A stretch of 64,000 nt of DNA from Marthasterias glacialis. Its lineage: Eukaryota > Echinodermata > Asteroidea > Forcipulatida > Asteriidae. The stretch lies in contig OU452231.1 of assembly GCA_911728455.2 (NCBI GenBank), positions 14,713,838-14,777,837 of the forward strand, given 5' to 3'. The notes below the pieces were generated by a model. The model saw nothing but the letters and a program-made list of their open reading frames with translations. It had not been told where the DNA came from and did no database searches. Both the position numbers and the translations under genes were made by a program. Below are positions 12,871 to 23,795 of the stretch, one piece after another. How positions within the stretch are numbered: the first letter of the stretch is position 1; each line of letters starts with the position of its first letter.

Positions 12871-13912
12871 ATGGATGCGGTGATGTTTTCGTTAGGAGTG
12901 ACAGAGCAGGGCCTGGACGGCAACGCGAGTGCGGGTTATTTTACCCAAATAAGCACCGAGGTTGTATGGGAAGAAAAAGGTGCCACTCAATCACTTGTGA
13001 TGAGTGACCAGTGGAACGTGACATCGCCATCCCTATCAAATGACACATTAGTGGAGTTCAATTTGTCACACATGGTCCTTACGAGTCTAGCTCTTCTTTT
13101 AATCAATTTGGCAGTTATCATTGGAAATATTCTTGTCTTGTTGGCTGTCTACTTCGAACGAGCTCTGCGTACAGTTACCAACTACTTCATCGTCAACTTA
13201 GCAATAGCTGATTTGCTCCTTGGTACTCTAGTACTGCCATTCTCAAGTGCCTTTGAAGTCATTCACTATTGGCCATTCGGAGAAGTCTTTTGCGACATTT
13301 GGGCCGCGGTAGATGTTTTATGTTGCACGGCCTCAATTAACAGTCTATGTTGCATAAGTGTCGATCGCTACATAGGAGTTACACAGCCCCTGAAGCATAG
13401 ACTTATAATGACGCCAAAAAGGGCAATAACGATCAATATTTTCGTTTGGTTGATCTCATTTGGTATCGCAGTTGGACCCTTGTTTGGATGGAGACCCGTC
13501 AGAACATCTCAATTTGAGTGTCCGTTATCAGACTCCGTAGGTTATGTTTTTTTTTCCGTGGCTGGGTCATTTTACATACCTTCTACTGTCATAATAGTTC
13601 TGTATTTTCGTATTTATCGTGCAGTCTCACACGAAACTAAATCTATTCAGAACAAGACCCGCAAAAGACAGGTCGGAGACCCTGATGGTAACGGCCGTAT
13701 TATACTTCGCATTCATGTGGGGAATAATTTGCAATCTTCGGGAAAATGTAGTCGACGGTCAGATGATTATTCTTCCAGTACTTCCAGGTCAAGGAATTTA
13801 TCTCAAAGAACTGCAACTTTCAACCGAGAAAAGAAGGTAGCTAAGACGCTAGGGATTGTGGTTAGTGTCTTCATCATCTGCTGGTTACCATTCTTCTTCT
13901 TGCTGCCATTAA
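12871..13912 (+). CDS. Alpha-1 adrenergic-like GPCR, exon 1 (N terminus to TM6)
   Basis: Encodes residues 1-347 plus the first base of codon 348 of a class A biogenic-amine receptor, expected in the plasma membrane. The ATG at 12871 is preceded by an in-frame TGA at 12853. The N-terminal tail has four N-glycosylation sequons (N18, N49, N57, N64). Visible are TM1 with GN86, TM2 with D114, and TM3 beginning at C141, with the amine-binding D148 in WAAVDVLCCTASI. D165-R166-Y167 follows. TM4 has W193, extracellular loop 2 has C217 (partner of C141), and TM5 has S229 and S233 at the catechol-binding 5.42/5.46 positions and P237. A basic intracellular loop 3 of about 70 residues precedes TM6 with CW338LPFF. 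The exon ends at a strong donor (A|GTAAGT). The family usually couples to Gq. Alpha-1 adrenergic versus alpha-type octopamine receptor cannot be settled from motifs alone. Confidence 0.93.
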
Positions 13913-14024
13913 GTAAGTTTTCATCATCATTTTCGTAGTCGATTATGTTTTTTAAACCTAATCTCATTGTTTGTAAAGTATGAATTAACTTTTTGATATG
14001 TTTTATAATGTGAAACAAAGAAGC

Positions 14025-14362
14025 TATAGACCATGTGACCCTTGTTTACAAAAGAGTGACCTTGTACATTCCAGGGCAATTACTGGCAGGCAAGATACTG
14101 CATGGGACATATGAGAAATTTTACATTTTGTATCATAATTTCCACATAAATTCAATGGCTATTAAAATGAGAGCTGAACTAGTTGTGAGATGTGCCCCTT
14201 TCCTTCATATCCAAAGTTGATGACAATCGGACAGTGCAATCTCCATAAAATGAAAGATTTAAAGTATTTTCCCATTGAGCCGTGTACAAATCCTGCCTGC
14301 AGGAAGTCCAGGTTCTGTGGCTCTTTTGTAAACATGTGATGTCACAGGTAACATGGTCTATA
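14025..14362. mobile_element. MITE family C
   Basis: Terminal inverted repeats are TATAGACCATGTGAC on the left and ACATGGTCTATA on the right. The inner part of the arms also pairs: TTTACAAAAGAG near 14045 with CTCTTTTGTAAA near 14319. TA-flanked GACC...GGTC ends match families A and B. It is about 340 bp, non-coding, and lies in the receptor intron 110 bp after the splice donor. Confidence 0.75.
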
Positions 14363-14789
14363 AGCGACTGTTTTTACCATATTCACATGTCGTCTGTCCT
14401 GTGAAAAACAGTTTCTGGTTCAGTGCGTGGACCAGCGTGTTATTCATGGGTATTGAATGTACTGTACATCGACGTTTGTTTTTAAAGGAGTAATTTTCCC
14501 TTTTAACATGTAAAATAACAACACAGTATGGAATTTCATAACAAACGGGGCCGGGAACTGTTTACTTTGTTACGTTAAAATGAGAAGATCTAAAACAAAA
14601 CAAAAACAAAAAAATGTCCTGTAGAGATAGTTAACATAAAAGTACAAGATGGATTTCTAGTTGTGAAAAATACTTGGTATGTTACACAGTGTCTTGTCCA
14701 GAGAAGATAAACAGAATGATTTCCCTCATCAATGGGTAATAAAATATGCTGACATTAACCAATCTAGTAAGGTTTGCGGAGACACCGTG

Positions 14790-15440
14790 TACATTAAACT
14801 CTCTCTATGAGTTATGGTGGCAACTCGACGTTTCGATCAGTATGCTCTGGTCTTCTTCAGGAGAATGCTGGACGATCTGTTTCTGTATGCTGTATTCTGA
14901 GGCTTAGCTAACAATGGCGTGGAAATCAGGGTAGGATAAGCTAGAGCTTAGCTTGACGATGCGCGTAGGCGGGAGCTTGAACTGGATTGTACTGGGAGTG
15001 AGTGGGAATTGTGTGCTCACTGAATGCTCACTGAACTGTATCAGGTGGTAACAAGCCCAGGAACAGGGATGTATGGAGCCTAGTGGAGTCTGAGGGTATA
15101 GATGACCCAAGTCTAAGGAGTTAGTGATGCGCCCGTGGATATAGGAGATCAATTGGTCAGGAAGAAGGGTAGCTAACTGTCACTAATTTGGAAGCCAATG
15201 TCTTTAGGAACGGTGTTGTGTTTCTAGATTTCGATGGCTTCTCTGATCCGTCTGGGGTGCCATTCCTTCATAGAAGCGATGAGTTCTGCAGCACTCCAGT
15301 CCACTTGTCGGTCGGTAATGTTGTGGAGTTTGACGATAGCTAAATTCTCGAAATCTCTCCTCTCGTGTGCTTGTTGTTCCTTGGACGTAGTGAAAGTTCA
15401 TCAGATTTGTTTGTTGTTGGATACGATTGGGCGAATCTTG
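14790..15440 (-). pseudogene. Penelope-like retroelement 3' remnant
   Basis: Reading the minus strand, 15435 down to about 15235 encodes a degenerate protein end with EDFENLAIVKLHNI, VDWSAAELIASM and WHPRRIREAIEI, then a TAG stop. Further on comes a 3' segment with CTGAAGAAGACCAGAGCATA and GATCGAAACGTCGAGTTGCC near 14820-14865. I associate this arrangement, a C-terminal GIY-YIG region followed by that 3' segment, with Penelope-like elements. The reverse transcriptase is absent, so it is 5' truncated. It lies antisense in the receptor intron. The class assignment rests on remembered motifs. Confidence 0.55.
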
Positions 15441-16289
15441 TAAAGTTGTCCATGATGATCAATATCTAGTCGCTTTTCTCTGTAACTAGTTATTAAAAAT
15501 ACAGAAAACTAGAACTAGACAATTATGATATTTTATTTTATCAAACCAACAGGGGAAAAACCGCTAATTACAGGTATGGCAACAACAAAATAAAAAGTTA
15601 AAAAGTGTTACTACAGAAACATTAATTACATAAAGTTACACGATATTCCGATTGACATTTCGTACACAGAAACATGTACAAGTTTCCATCCATGTTGTTA
15701 CTAAAGAGCTGAAATTAAGGCTTTTTAATATTTTTCTTACTTCGATTGCTTCTAGTTTGGACTGAAAGACAAGGACAAAATGTTCATTGCCCGTGTTTGG
15801 AAGACAGAATTTGAAAGAAACTAGATCACAATGTGTGTGTTTCACAAAGAACAACTGTATCAGATAACCCTACAACATGGGGAAGTGGTCGAGTTGCATG
15901 TTACCAAATGTGGCAAATTCGGCAAGAGAATGTGGCAAACGAGCGTTTTACTTATTTCAGTAAAAAAATACCCCTATGTGACCTCTAGGTGACCTTGACC
16001 AATACGCAATTCAAGCCTTGGTCACTAGTCGTTATGTCAAAGTTCGCTTACAATTGGCTGAAGCGTTTGGAAGTTATAGCCATTTTCATGCTGATCACAT
16101 GACATCGCGAAAAAGAAGAGGAAGAACTAATGTGTGTGTTTTACAAAGCTCACGTATCAGCTGTCCCTGCATGGGGCTGTGATGCAAGTTTCTAGAGGGG
16201 GCCCACTCACAAGTAGACGATCTTTGGATAATAATCTTTAGTGGCCGGCTCTTGTGCAGGATCAGATTTTGTGGGAAAATAAAGAATTT

Positions 16290-17225
16290 TGTAAATATTC
16301 ATGAAATGACCACTAGATGACCATTGGCCAAATATTATGAACATCCATAGATAAAAGAAATGCATTTCAAATGTTTTTTTTCTTCATAAAATGACCACTG
16401 CTGACCAATAGGTGACCATTGACCAAATTTCATGAACATCCTTAGATATATGAAAAACATTTAAAATTGATAATTGATATATTTTTCATAAAATGGCCGC
16501 TGCTGACCGATAGGTGACCACTGGCCCAAATCTGTGTAGGGACAGAATCTCTAGGTCATCCTGTCCACCGGACCGGTTTGCGGACATAGTATCTTATGAA
16601 TCTGTCTCTGTACAGGATCTTAGTTCTGGGAGATGAAACGTTTTGTAAATATTAACGAAATGATCACTATTGACCACTAGTTGACCAGTGGTCAAGTATT
16701 ATGAACATCCCTAGAATAAAAGAATTACATTAAAAAACAGCGTTTTCATTTGTGCTCATAAAATGACACAAATGATGCTGACTAATAGGTGGCCACTGGC
16801 CGAAATCTTTACTCGAGTCAATAAAGCATTGGACCAAGTTGCACTTGTGTAAAGAATGTGGGAGATGAAGCATTTCGTAGACATTCTTGAAATGACCACT
16901 ACTGACCACAGTACGACCATTGGCCGAACTTTATGAATATCCCTAGTAAATAAAGAACATTTTAAATGTAAAAAACATTTGCTATTCATAAAATGACCAC
17001 TACTGACCGATAGGTGACCACTGGCCAAAATCTGTAGACATCCCAAATGTAGCTCGAGCCAATGAAGCATTGGACCAAATAGGCTGTAATCGGCTAGGGA
17101 ATGTGGGAGAAGAAGCATTTTGTAAATATTTATGAAATGACCACTAGTGACCGATAGGTGACCACTGGCCAAAATCGTTGTACACCCCAAACGTAGCTCG
17201 AGTCAGTGAAGCATTGGATCAATTT
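16290..17225. repeat. Degenerate tandem repeat, about 8 units
   Basis: A core such as AAATGACCACTGCTGACC..GTGACCACTGGCCAAA recurs at about 16303, 16385, 16487, 16659, 16759, 16889, 16986 and 17133. Spacing alternates around 80-170 bp, and several units are followed by ATGAACATCC. Units are 70-90% alike by eye. A related fragment (GTGACCTCTAGGTGACC) sits near 15979. It is non-coding intronic DNA. Confidence 0.75.
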
Positions 17226-17480
17226 TCAATTTCATAATTTCTTGCAAGAAACTTCGACCTGAATCTTTTACTGATAGAGAGTATAAATAAAAGACTAATT
17301 GTGAAATCGGAACAAAATCGACCGTTGCATTCGGAAGTTATGGTAAACAGAAGGTGTCGTTTTTCGCGTAATCGGCAAAGCACATGTTACGGTGTCCCGT
17401 AAAGACCTTTGTGTTACGCTGTTACCGTTGTATTCATTCAAACTATTCTCTACGGCATAGATCAAATATGGAATTGAATA

Positions 17481-18087
17481 GACCGATTGCGCGACAATGT
17501 TTACATACGGTCACGTGACCTCCTACTTGGCATAACGCCAGACAGCTGATGGCAAAATACGTGTAAATATGCCGTGACACAGAGTGAGTACGAAAACAGT
17601 CGATTTTACTTTTGTTAAGTGATAAATTAGTTGATCAGCCCCATTATTTAAAGTAGTATGTTGTGGCATTAATTTAAATCACATTTCTGTTTCATAATTT
17701 AACAAAGTTCTACTAATAAGAGGTTTTTTTAGCCATGCACTACCGGCGTCGGACGACTATGAAGCCACCCGCCTGTTATTTTGTTTGTAATGTAGGCCTA
17801 AAACACTAAAACAAAAAAAAACAAAAAAAGTGTAAAAGAACGTTGGAAAAGTGAGCATTTATACCTAGCCTTGCGAAATTTCAAATAGGCAAAGGAATCA
17901 CACAGGTTTGGAATTCAATTTCTTAGGATGATTTCAGCTTCAAAACTTAGAATTTTTTTGTGTTGAAAAATGTGTGGTGATCGCGGTCGTCTGGCCTAAC
18001 GTTCCGTCGCGCACATTTATACGTTACTTGTACAATTTTCAAGACTTGCTGGAACTGTCCTTACTGTCTTTGTTCAGTAAGTCGGTC
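17481..18087. mobile_element. MITE family B, copy 1
   Basis: Ends are TA|GACCGATTGCGCGAC on the left and GTAAGTCGGTC|TA on the right, about 607 bp. Copy 2 (37065-37669) is the same sequence in opposite orientation, and copy 3 (49217-49415) is truncated. Shared internal landmarks include TCGTCTGGCC, TTTCAGCTTCAAAACTT and TAAGTGATAAATTAG. There is no transposase; this is a non-autonomous element with probable TA target duplication. Confidence 0.85.
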
Positions 18088-18099
18088 TATTCATGAAGA

Positions 18100-18925
18100 C
18101 GGCACAAACTTTATGATGTCATCGTTGAATTATAATTCAAAGACAAAAACAATAATAACTTCTAAACCACACATTTTTACAATCTATACATCATCGGACA
18201 GGTCTTTGAAAAATGTACAAGAGTCACACAGAGATAACCTCAATTTGACCTTGTTTTTTTTTTTTATTAAAGCGGAAGTTGAAACCGAAAACTATTAAAA
18301 AGACATATTTCAAAAAATATTTTTCAAAAAAATCATACCTCCTGAACCAATCAGCGGATATTTACAAAATATACAACATCGGAAAGGTCTCGAAAAAATG
18401 CGAAGATCTTACACTGGAATAATTCTAATTTGACCTTGACTTCCGGTTCAAACCGGAAGTTGAAAATGTCGATAATCCACGTTTTAAGAAGTACTTATCA
18501 TATAATCATAATTCTTATATCAGATTGTACAGAATTGAGCCTTCTCAAACAAATATGACACCACGCTTTATTATTCCTAAATACAGCTGCCCATGTTAAT
18601 CGCGTTAAGTCTGATTTTGGCATTTAAGGTTTAATATTTCAAAAACCATATCAAACTCTACTTAAGCCATTTTCAAAATATATAAGCCATATGAAAGGGC
18701 CTAAAGTACTTCACAAAGTTATACTAATGTGAGACCTGATTTGACCGAGTTTCCAGTCCAAACCGGAAGTTCAAATTAATTATTATACTATAAAGCTCAG
18801 GGTAACGTTTTTATGTTCATATAAAGATATTAAGTTGATTTAACTTTAAATACATCAAATAACAATTTTAACTACCGTAATACAGAACATCTTGTTTTTT
18901 TGATGTCATAAAAACTGATGTCTAG
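18100..18925 (+). mobile_element. Helitron-like element, intronic copy (5' truncated)
   Basis: Homologous to the tandem elements at 54.8-64 kb. It shares ATCATCGGA.AGGTCT, ATTTGACCTTG, the palindrome CTTCCGGTTCAAACCGGAAG near 18441, CCAAACCGGAAGTTCAAATT and a closing segment with an imperfect hairpin (TTTTTTTGATGTCATAAAAA), then CTAG at 18922-18925 followed by T. The 5' part, including the CTT-rich start, is missing; MITE B abuts it. It lies sense in the receptor intron. Confidence 0.7.
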
Positions 18926-19412
18926 TTTTTTGGTTTGTTTTGGCCTTTTTTTTCTGTACAGTAGCTTTAACTTGAATTATGATCAGTATCCCAATTGGGC
19001 TAATTATCTATTTAAAAGGAAAACGTTTATCTTTTTACACAATGATTCGAGCCATGATCTTGTGGTCTTGTGATTGCGCAATATCGTGTCCACCACCCCT
19101 CCCCCATCTTGCTTGGGACCTTCACCCAACAAGGAACTATTTCCCTCTTTTATATAGGTCCCTTGTTTAAATAATGTATACCTACCCACCCTTGCAAATG
19201 ACAGTTACGGGGTTCTGGTATTGTCGTTGTAGTATTTCCTTTTCTGACGAATTCCTCTGTGGGGTAGCACTAAAACAAAAACAAATCTTGGGGTAGCTTT
19301 GTTCCATTGTGTGAAGTACCCTGGAATTAATTGTGGGTTTACCGGATGGACTCTTATTTTACAAGGGAATAAAGGTACGAAAGCCCATTAGCGCCAACAA
19401 CAACAACAATTT

Positions 19413-19515
19413 TAATCCGTTACGGATTCGAATCCGTTATTACGGATTCAAAATCCGAAATTAGGGATTCACAATCCATTGTTACGGATTCACAATCCGT
19501 TATTACGGATTCAAA
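19413..19515. repeat. Interspersed palindromic ACGGATT/AATCCGT repeat
   Basis: ACGGATTC and its inverse AATCCGT alternate at least nine times in about 100 bp (for example TTACGGATTCACAATCCGTT), giving overlapping 18-24 bp palindromes. It could fold into several alternative hairpins. Function unknown. Confidence 0.8.
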
Positions 19516-20304
19516 AAGAAGGTCGTAGATCGGGTCGTATTGCATTTGCAGGGTGACCCGCGTGGTTGTTATATTTAGTGCAAGTGTTATATGATGCAGC
19601 GTGACCAGAGCTGTCGCTTGAATTCTAAGTAGGGCCTATATTTACACCCCAAATATATAATACCAAAAATATCAGGAATTCAATTAAATGGCAGAAGGTT
19701 TATTGTAGTTTTATGCTGTAACAGCCCAGAGTAATGAGCATTGTAAGACCCATGTAGTGATCCACAGGATTTCATTGATCCACCGAGAAGGAAACGGAGT
19801 CCCTCTGATGGTCTTACTTTTGAAACACGTCTATTAACTTGAATTAGATACAAAATAACTATAATCTGTTGTTTTAATAAACATATCAAGTGATTTGATC
19901 CGGAACTTGATCAAATAGATCACTAATTCTACTAATATTTAGGAGTTATTACCGTTTTTATTTTGATCACGTGTCCGTTTGATCAAAAATAAAAAAGAAA
20001 GACAGAAAGAATTTCCGCATCTAAATTAAGACTGAGTGCCGCGATCGCGATTGAGCCACACACCCGGCCCAAAACAGCGCGATAGCGGCCAGTGACATCG
20101 TTCGCGCAGCACAGCTATTCATCAGTCAGATGATCACTCGTTCAAGTTTGTTGTCGTGACGTCTCGTACTGATACACGCAATGAAGAGGTGTCCTTTTTC
20201 CCATGTTCGGTATCTATTTTATTGTGGACGCGTTTTTCGTAAGAAAAGTTTTACGGACTGGTTCCTTATACAGAATTAATGCAATTACAATACTAATGTA
20301 TTTA

Positions 20305-21533
20305 GTATGGTGGCCCTGAAGGGACATCGCACATCGCAAACGTGTGCGCATACGTATGCGATGTCGTGAAACAAATCGCGAATATGTGCGCACACGTATG
20401 CGATGTCGTGAAACAAATCGCGAATATGTGCGCACACGTATGCGATGTCGTGAAACAAATCGCGAATATGTGAGCACACGTATGCAATGTCATCGAATAA
20501 GTCGCGAATATGTGCGCACACGTATGCAATGTCGTGAACCAAATCGCGAAATAGTGCGCACACGTATGCAATGTCGTGAACCAAATCGCGAATGTGTGCG
20601 CACACGTATGCAATGTCGTGAAACAAATCGCGAATGTGTGCGCACACGGTATGCAATGTCGTGAACCAATTCGCGAATATGTGCGCACTCGTCTGCGAAT
20701 ATATTCGCGATGTCGTGAATGTTATTGCATACCATTGTCGCATACCTTTGGGGTGATGTCATAGTTGCGGACAATGTGTTAGTGAACTAGGGAGTATGCA
20801 AGTGGCCCTGGTCCCATTTGTATTCCAGACTTGGTGCTTCAACCCCCCAGATCAATAGACATTTTATTCAAAGGTATGCGACAATGGTATGCAATAAAAT
20901 TCACGACATCGCGAATATATTCGCAGACGAGTGCGCACATATTCGCGATTTGTTTCACGACATTGCATACCGTGTGCGCACATATTCGCGATTTGGTTCA
21001 CGACATTGCATACGTGTGCGCACACATTCGCGATTTGGTTCACGACATTGCATACGTGTGCGCATATATTCGCGATTTGATTCACGACATTGCATACGTG
21101 TGCGCATATATTCGCGATTTGGTTCACGACATTGCATACGTGTGCGCACACATTCGCGATTTGATTCACGACATTGCATACGTGTGCGCATATATTCGCG
21201 ATTTGGTTCACGACATTGCATACGTGTGCGCACATATTCGCGATTTGATTCACGACATTGCATACGTGTGCGCACATATTCGCGATTTGATTCACGACAT
21301 TGCATACGTGTGCGCATATATTCGCGATTTGGTTCACGACATTGCATACGTGTGCGCACACATTCGCGATTTGTTTCGCGACATTGCATACGTGTGCGCA
21401 TATATTCGCGATTTGGTTCACGACATTGCATACGTGTGCGCACACATTCGCGAATTGTTTCACGACATTGCATACGTGTGCGCACACGTATGCGATGTGC
21501 GATGTCCCTTCAGGGCCACCATACTGGGCCAAC
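20305..21533. mobile_element. Large foldback element built of inverted 42 bp repeats
   Basis: The ends AGTATGGTGGCCCTGAAGGG (20305) and its reverse complement CCCTTCAGGGCCACCATACT (ending near 21533) are perfect inverted repeats. Inside each end is an array of a 42 bp unit: about 8 units in one orientation (20340-20700) and 13 in the other (20930-21490), around a unique centre of about 140 bp. The two arms pair across the centre (ATTGCATACCATTGTCGCAT and its inverse). Because 42 is a multiple of 3, both strands show long open frames with a 14-residue period; these are not genes. It lies in the receptor intron, about 230 bp before exon 2. A short relative lies at 23006-23303. Confidence 0.9.
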
Positions 21534-21765
21534 CTGAATGCCCCGAACAAAACGAACTACAATAGGTGCTCAGCAGATAACTGAACACATAAAGACACAA
21601 CTTAAATGTCTTGAATCATGGGGTTTCCATACACGGTACTGTACGAATTCTTATTTTTCTATTAAAAGAACTTTGGTGAAATGCAGGGATGGGGGATCAC
21701 TACCCTAAAATCCTCTTATTATATAAAAGGGCGGTGACATGATTTTTTTCTTCTTTTCTTCACAG

Positions 21766-22577
21766 CTTCCGTGTGTAACAGCTGTAAGCTTCCTCAAGCC
21801 GTCTTTACCTTCTTCTTCTGGCTTGGATATTGTAACAGCTGTGTGAATCCGGTTATTTATGCAATGTCTAATCTGACATTTCGCAGAGCTTTTAGGAAAA
21901 TTCTTACATGTTGGTTTTGTAGAGACCATCATCCGCTTATACGGAGGACTTATGGCTCAAGACGTTGCTCCAACTTGTCTCGTCTTACCTCTAGTACCCC
22001 TATGTCCAGTCCGCTGGTGACAAACCGTCGGAAGAGATTGATTCGAGACACGTCACTTGATACGTCACTGCTTCCACGTGGATATCGACCAAGAAGAATA
22101 CCTGCTTCAGGCGATAATGTAAATAATCATGAGATGGATTCCTGCAGAGGTGGTCTCGTACACGGCGATATTAGGGCCACAACGCATGTCAGTGCTAATT
22201 CAAGTGATTTCCCAAAGATGGCAAGCGACAGAATGTCAACCCTTAGCAGTGAATCAAAGACCGGTAACAACAGTCAAACTACAGATGACCAAACACAACC
22301 AGTGGACAAACTGCTTCTTGAACAAATACATTCAGAGGAAGCCGAAATAAAAAGCATGGTTTCAAGCAATAACGCTTTTCACAATATTTATGATCAATTA
22401 GAAAGCAATATTTCATTCGAATCAGAAAACCCACTAAGCCAAAGTGCTAGGTTTCAACAACATTCGCTAGATTACCAATCAGGAATCCTTGATACAAACG
22501 AAGCGTTTACATCGAATTTTTTCATAAAAAATGACTTGTCATGTGGAATACTAAATTCCAGAGAGACTCCCGTATGA
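21766..22577 (+). CDS. Alpha-1 adrenergic-like GPCR, exon 2 (TM7 and C-terminal tail)
   Basis: Begins after the acceptor TTCTTCACAG; the first CT completes Thr348. Residues 349-617 follow, then TGA. TM7 contains F361 and F365 (the 7.35 and 7.39 positions, both Phe in alpha-1 adrenoceptors), W366-L-G-Y369, and N375-P-V-I-Y379. Helix 8 is FRRAFRKIL, followed by CWFC, whose cysteines are likely palmitoylation sites. The cytoplasmic tail is long (about 238 residues), Ser/Thr/Asn-rich and low-complexity. The last residues, RETPV, fit a class I PDZ ligand and recall the RETDI end of vertebrate alpha-1D. Joined to exon 1 the protein is 617 residues with no frame breaks, longer than typical vertebrate alpha-1 receptors (about 466-572). 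Confidence 0.93.
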
Positions 22578-23005
22578 ATTTTTCGTATACACCATAATGT
22601 AAAAAGCCATCAATCATCAGAGATAAATAATGATACGGAGCCCCTATAAATAGACGGGTAAAGACAAACTTGAACAGGTAAAACAAAAACAGGGATAGTA
22701 TTTAGAGATAAAGAAGTATACAAATTGCGTGGGAAGAAAGTAATATTTCAATTGGAATGGATACTATTTCGTTACCTCGAAATAATTTAGGTGGTGTAAA
22801 GACCTTGATTTGCCACTTGACTTTTGGGGATTTACATGAAAATTATTAATTTTTCCGAATTCCCTCAAAACTATATGAGTTGTATTTCGCTGGCGTTCCT
22901 AATTGAGCAAAACAAAGTAATACCAACGCCGGCGAAATGATTGACAGAGTGCACCTTATCTTCTATCGATTAAAAATTGGTACACAGTTTTTGCGTGTGA
23001 CTAAA
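22578..23005 (+). other. Probable 3' untranslated region
   Basis: A+T-rich sequence after the receptor stop codon. There is no AATAAA in the first 400 bp; the nearest variant signal is ATTAAA at 22969-22974. An imperfect hairpin (ATTTCGCTGGCGTT near 22880 with AACGCCGGCGAAAT near 22924) precedes it. The transcript end is not determined by sequence. Confidence 0.35.
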
Positions 23006-23303
23006 CTATGGTGGTCCTGAAGGGACATGGCATATCGCAAATATGTGCGCATACTTATGCAATGTCGTGGAATTCTTTGCAAATAAGTGCGCATGCGTAT
23101 GCGATTGTGCACATGGTACGTATGCGATGTCGTGGTATTATTCGCGAATAATGTGCGCATACGTATGCGATGTCGGGAAATTAGTGTCAAATGTGCGGAT
23201 GCGTATGCGAATATTATTTGCGATGTCGTGAATGTTATTGCATACTTTGTCGCATACATTTGGGCTGATGTCATACTTAGTGTTAGTGACCTAGGGAGTA
23301 CGT
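23006..23303. mobile_element. Foldback family, short one-armed copy
   Basis: Starts CTATGGTGGTCCTGAAGGGA, like the intronic foldback, then has a few degenerate 42 bp-type units (TATGCGATGTCGTGG, ATGTGCGCATACG). It ends with the central-type sequence GTCGCATACATTTGGGCTGA and a CTAGGGAGTA segment shared with 20788. The opposite arm is missing. It lies about 430 bp past the receptor stop codon. Confidence 0.75.
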
Positions 23304-23348
23304 GGCGTACACAAAAATGGCCGGGCCACTTTACCTTAGCCTCGCTGC

Positions 23349-23428
23349 CATGGGCAGCGCACTGTATCGATACCTCACGTCCCAACCTCGTCACCATGGG
23401 CAGCGCGCCGTATCGATAGCTCACGTCA
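23349..23428 (+). repeat. Short direct duplication
   Basis: CATGGGCAGCGCACTGTATC is followed about 46 bp later by CATGGGCAGCGCGCCGTATC, each continuing GATA.CTCACGTC. Two units only. Confidence 0.7.
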
Positions 23429-23639
23429 CTAAAAAAAATACCTGGAAAGGAAGCACCGAGAAAACCACGCTGGTTGGCTCCCCAAACTGACTGCTTTGCG
23501 CGCACGCGGTCAAGCCCTTAGGGTGCTTGTAGGGACGCTCAGTACGCACGTGTCAAAATGAGTGCGCGAGTTGTAAAGTGCAAGTATTTTGACGCGATCC
23601 TGTTTCAGAATGAATCATTTTTATGAGGTCACCCCATTG

Positions 23640-23795
23640 AGCTCCATAGACTGTGTGAGTCTCGCGCGTATTCGAATATTTTGGGGACCATTTTGGTCCC
23701 ACACACATTGCTCTAACATGTAAAGGAAACAAAATCACGCTTTAACGGACCCTTATGTTCGAATACGCGCGAGACTTGATAGGACCATAGAGCTA
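23640..23795. mobile_element. Small inverted-repeat element
   Basis: CTCGCGCGTATTCGAA (about 23661-23676) and TTCGAATACGCGCGAG (about 23758-23773) are perfect inverses. They are extended outward by weaker pairing of AGCTCCATAGACTG with CCATAGAGCT. About 155 bp, non-coding. MITE-like; target duplication not resolved. Confidence 0.55.

Larger units (their letters stand above)
13913..21765 (+). other. Phase-1 intron of the receptor gene, filled with repeats
   Basis: The 7,853 bp intron starts GTAAGT at 13913 and ends in a pyrimidine tract and CACAG at 21761-21765. Splicing joins A to CT to make Thr348. The insertion point, just after the PL at the end of TM6, is where vertebrate alpha-1 adrenoceptor genes are interrupted. 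Inside are MITE C, a Penelope-like relic, a tandem repeat, MITE B, a Helitron-like copy, a palindromic repeat and a large foldback element. Confidence 0.9.

Noticed and set aside
13913-13938. Receptor protein ending at 355 residues (SKFSSSFS)
   Set aside because: That is intron read-through past the GTAAGT donor; exon 2 supplies TM7 in frame.
19413-19515. CRISPR-like or transposon-end repeat
   Set aside because: Repeats are palindromic and overlapping with no spacers or flanking cas-like genes.
20818-21565. Open frames of over 200 codons on both strands with a 14-residue period (HDIAYVCAHIRDL and similar)
   Set aside because: Pure consequence of a 42 bp tandem repeat; both strands and several frames are open at once, and the same unit runs inverted next door.
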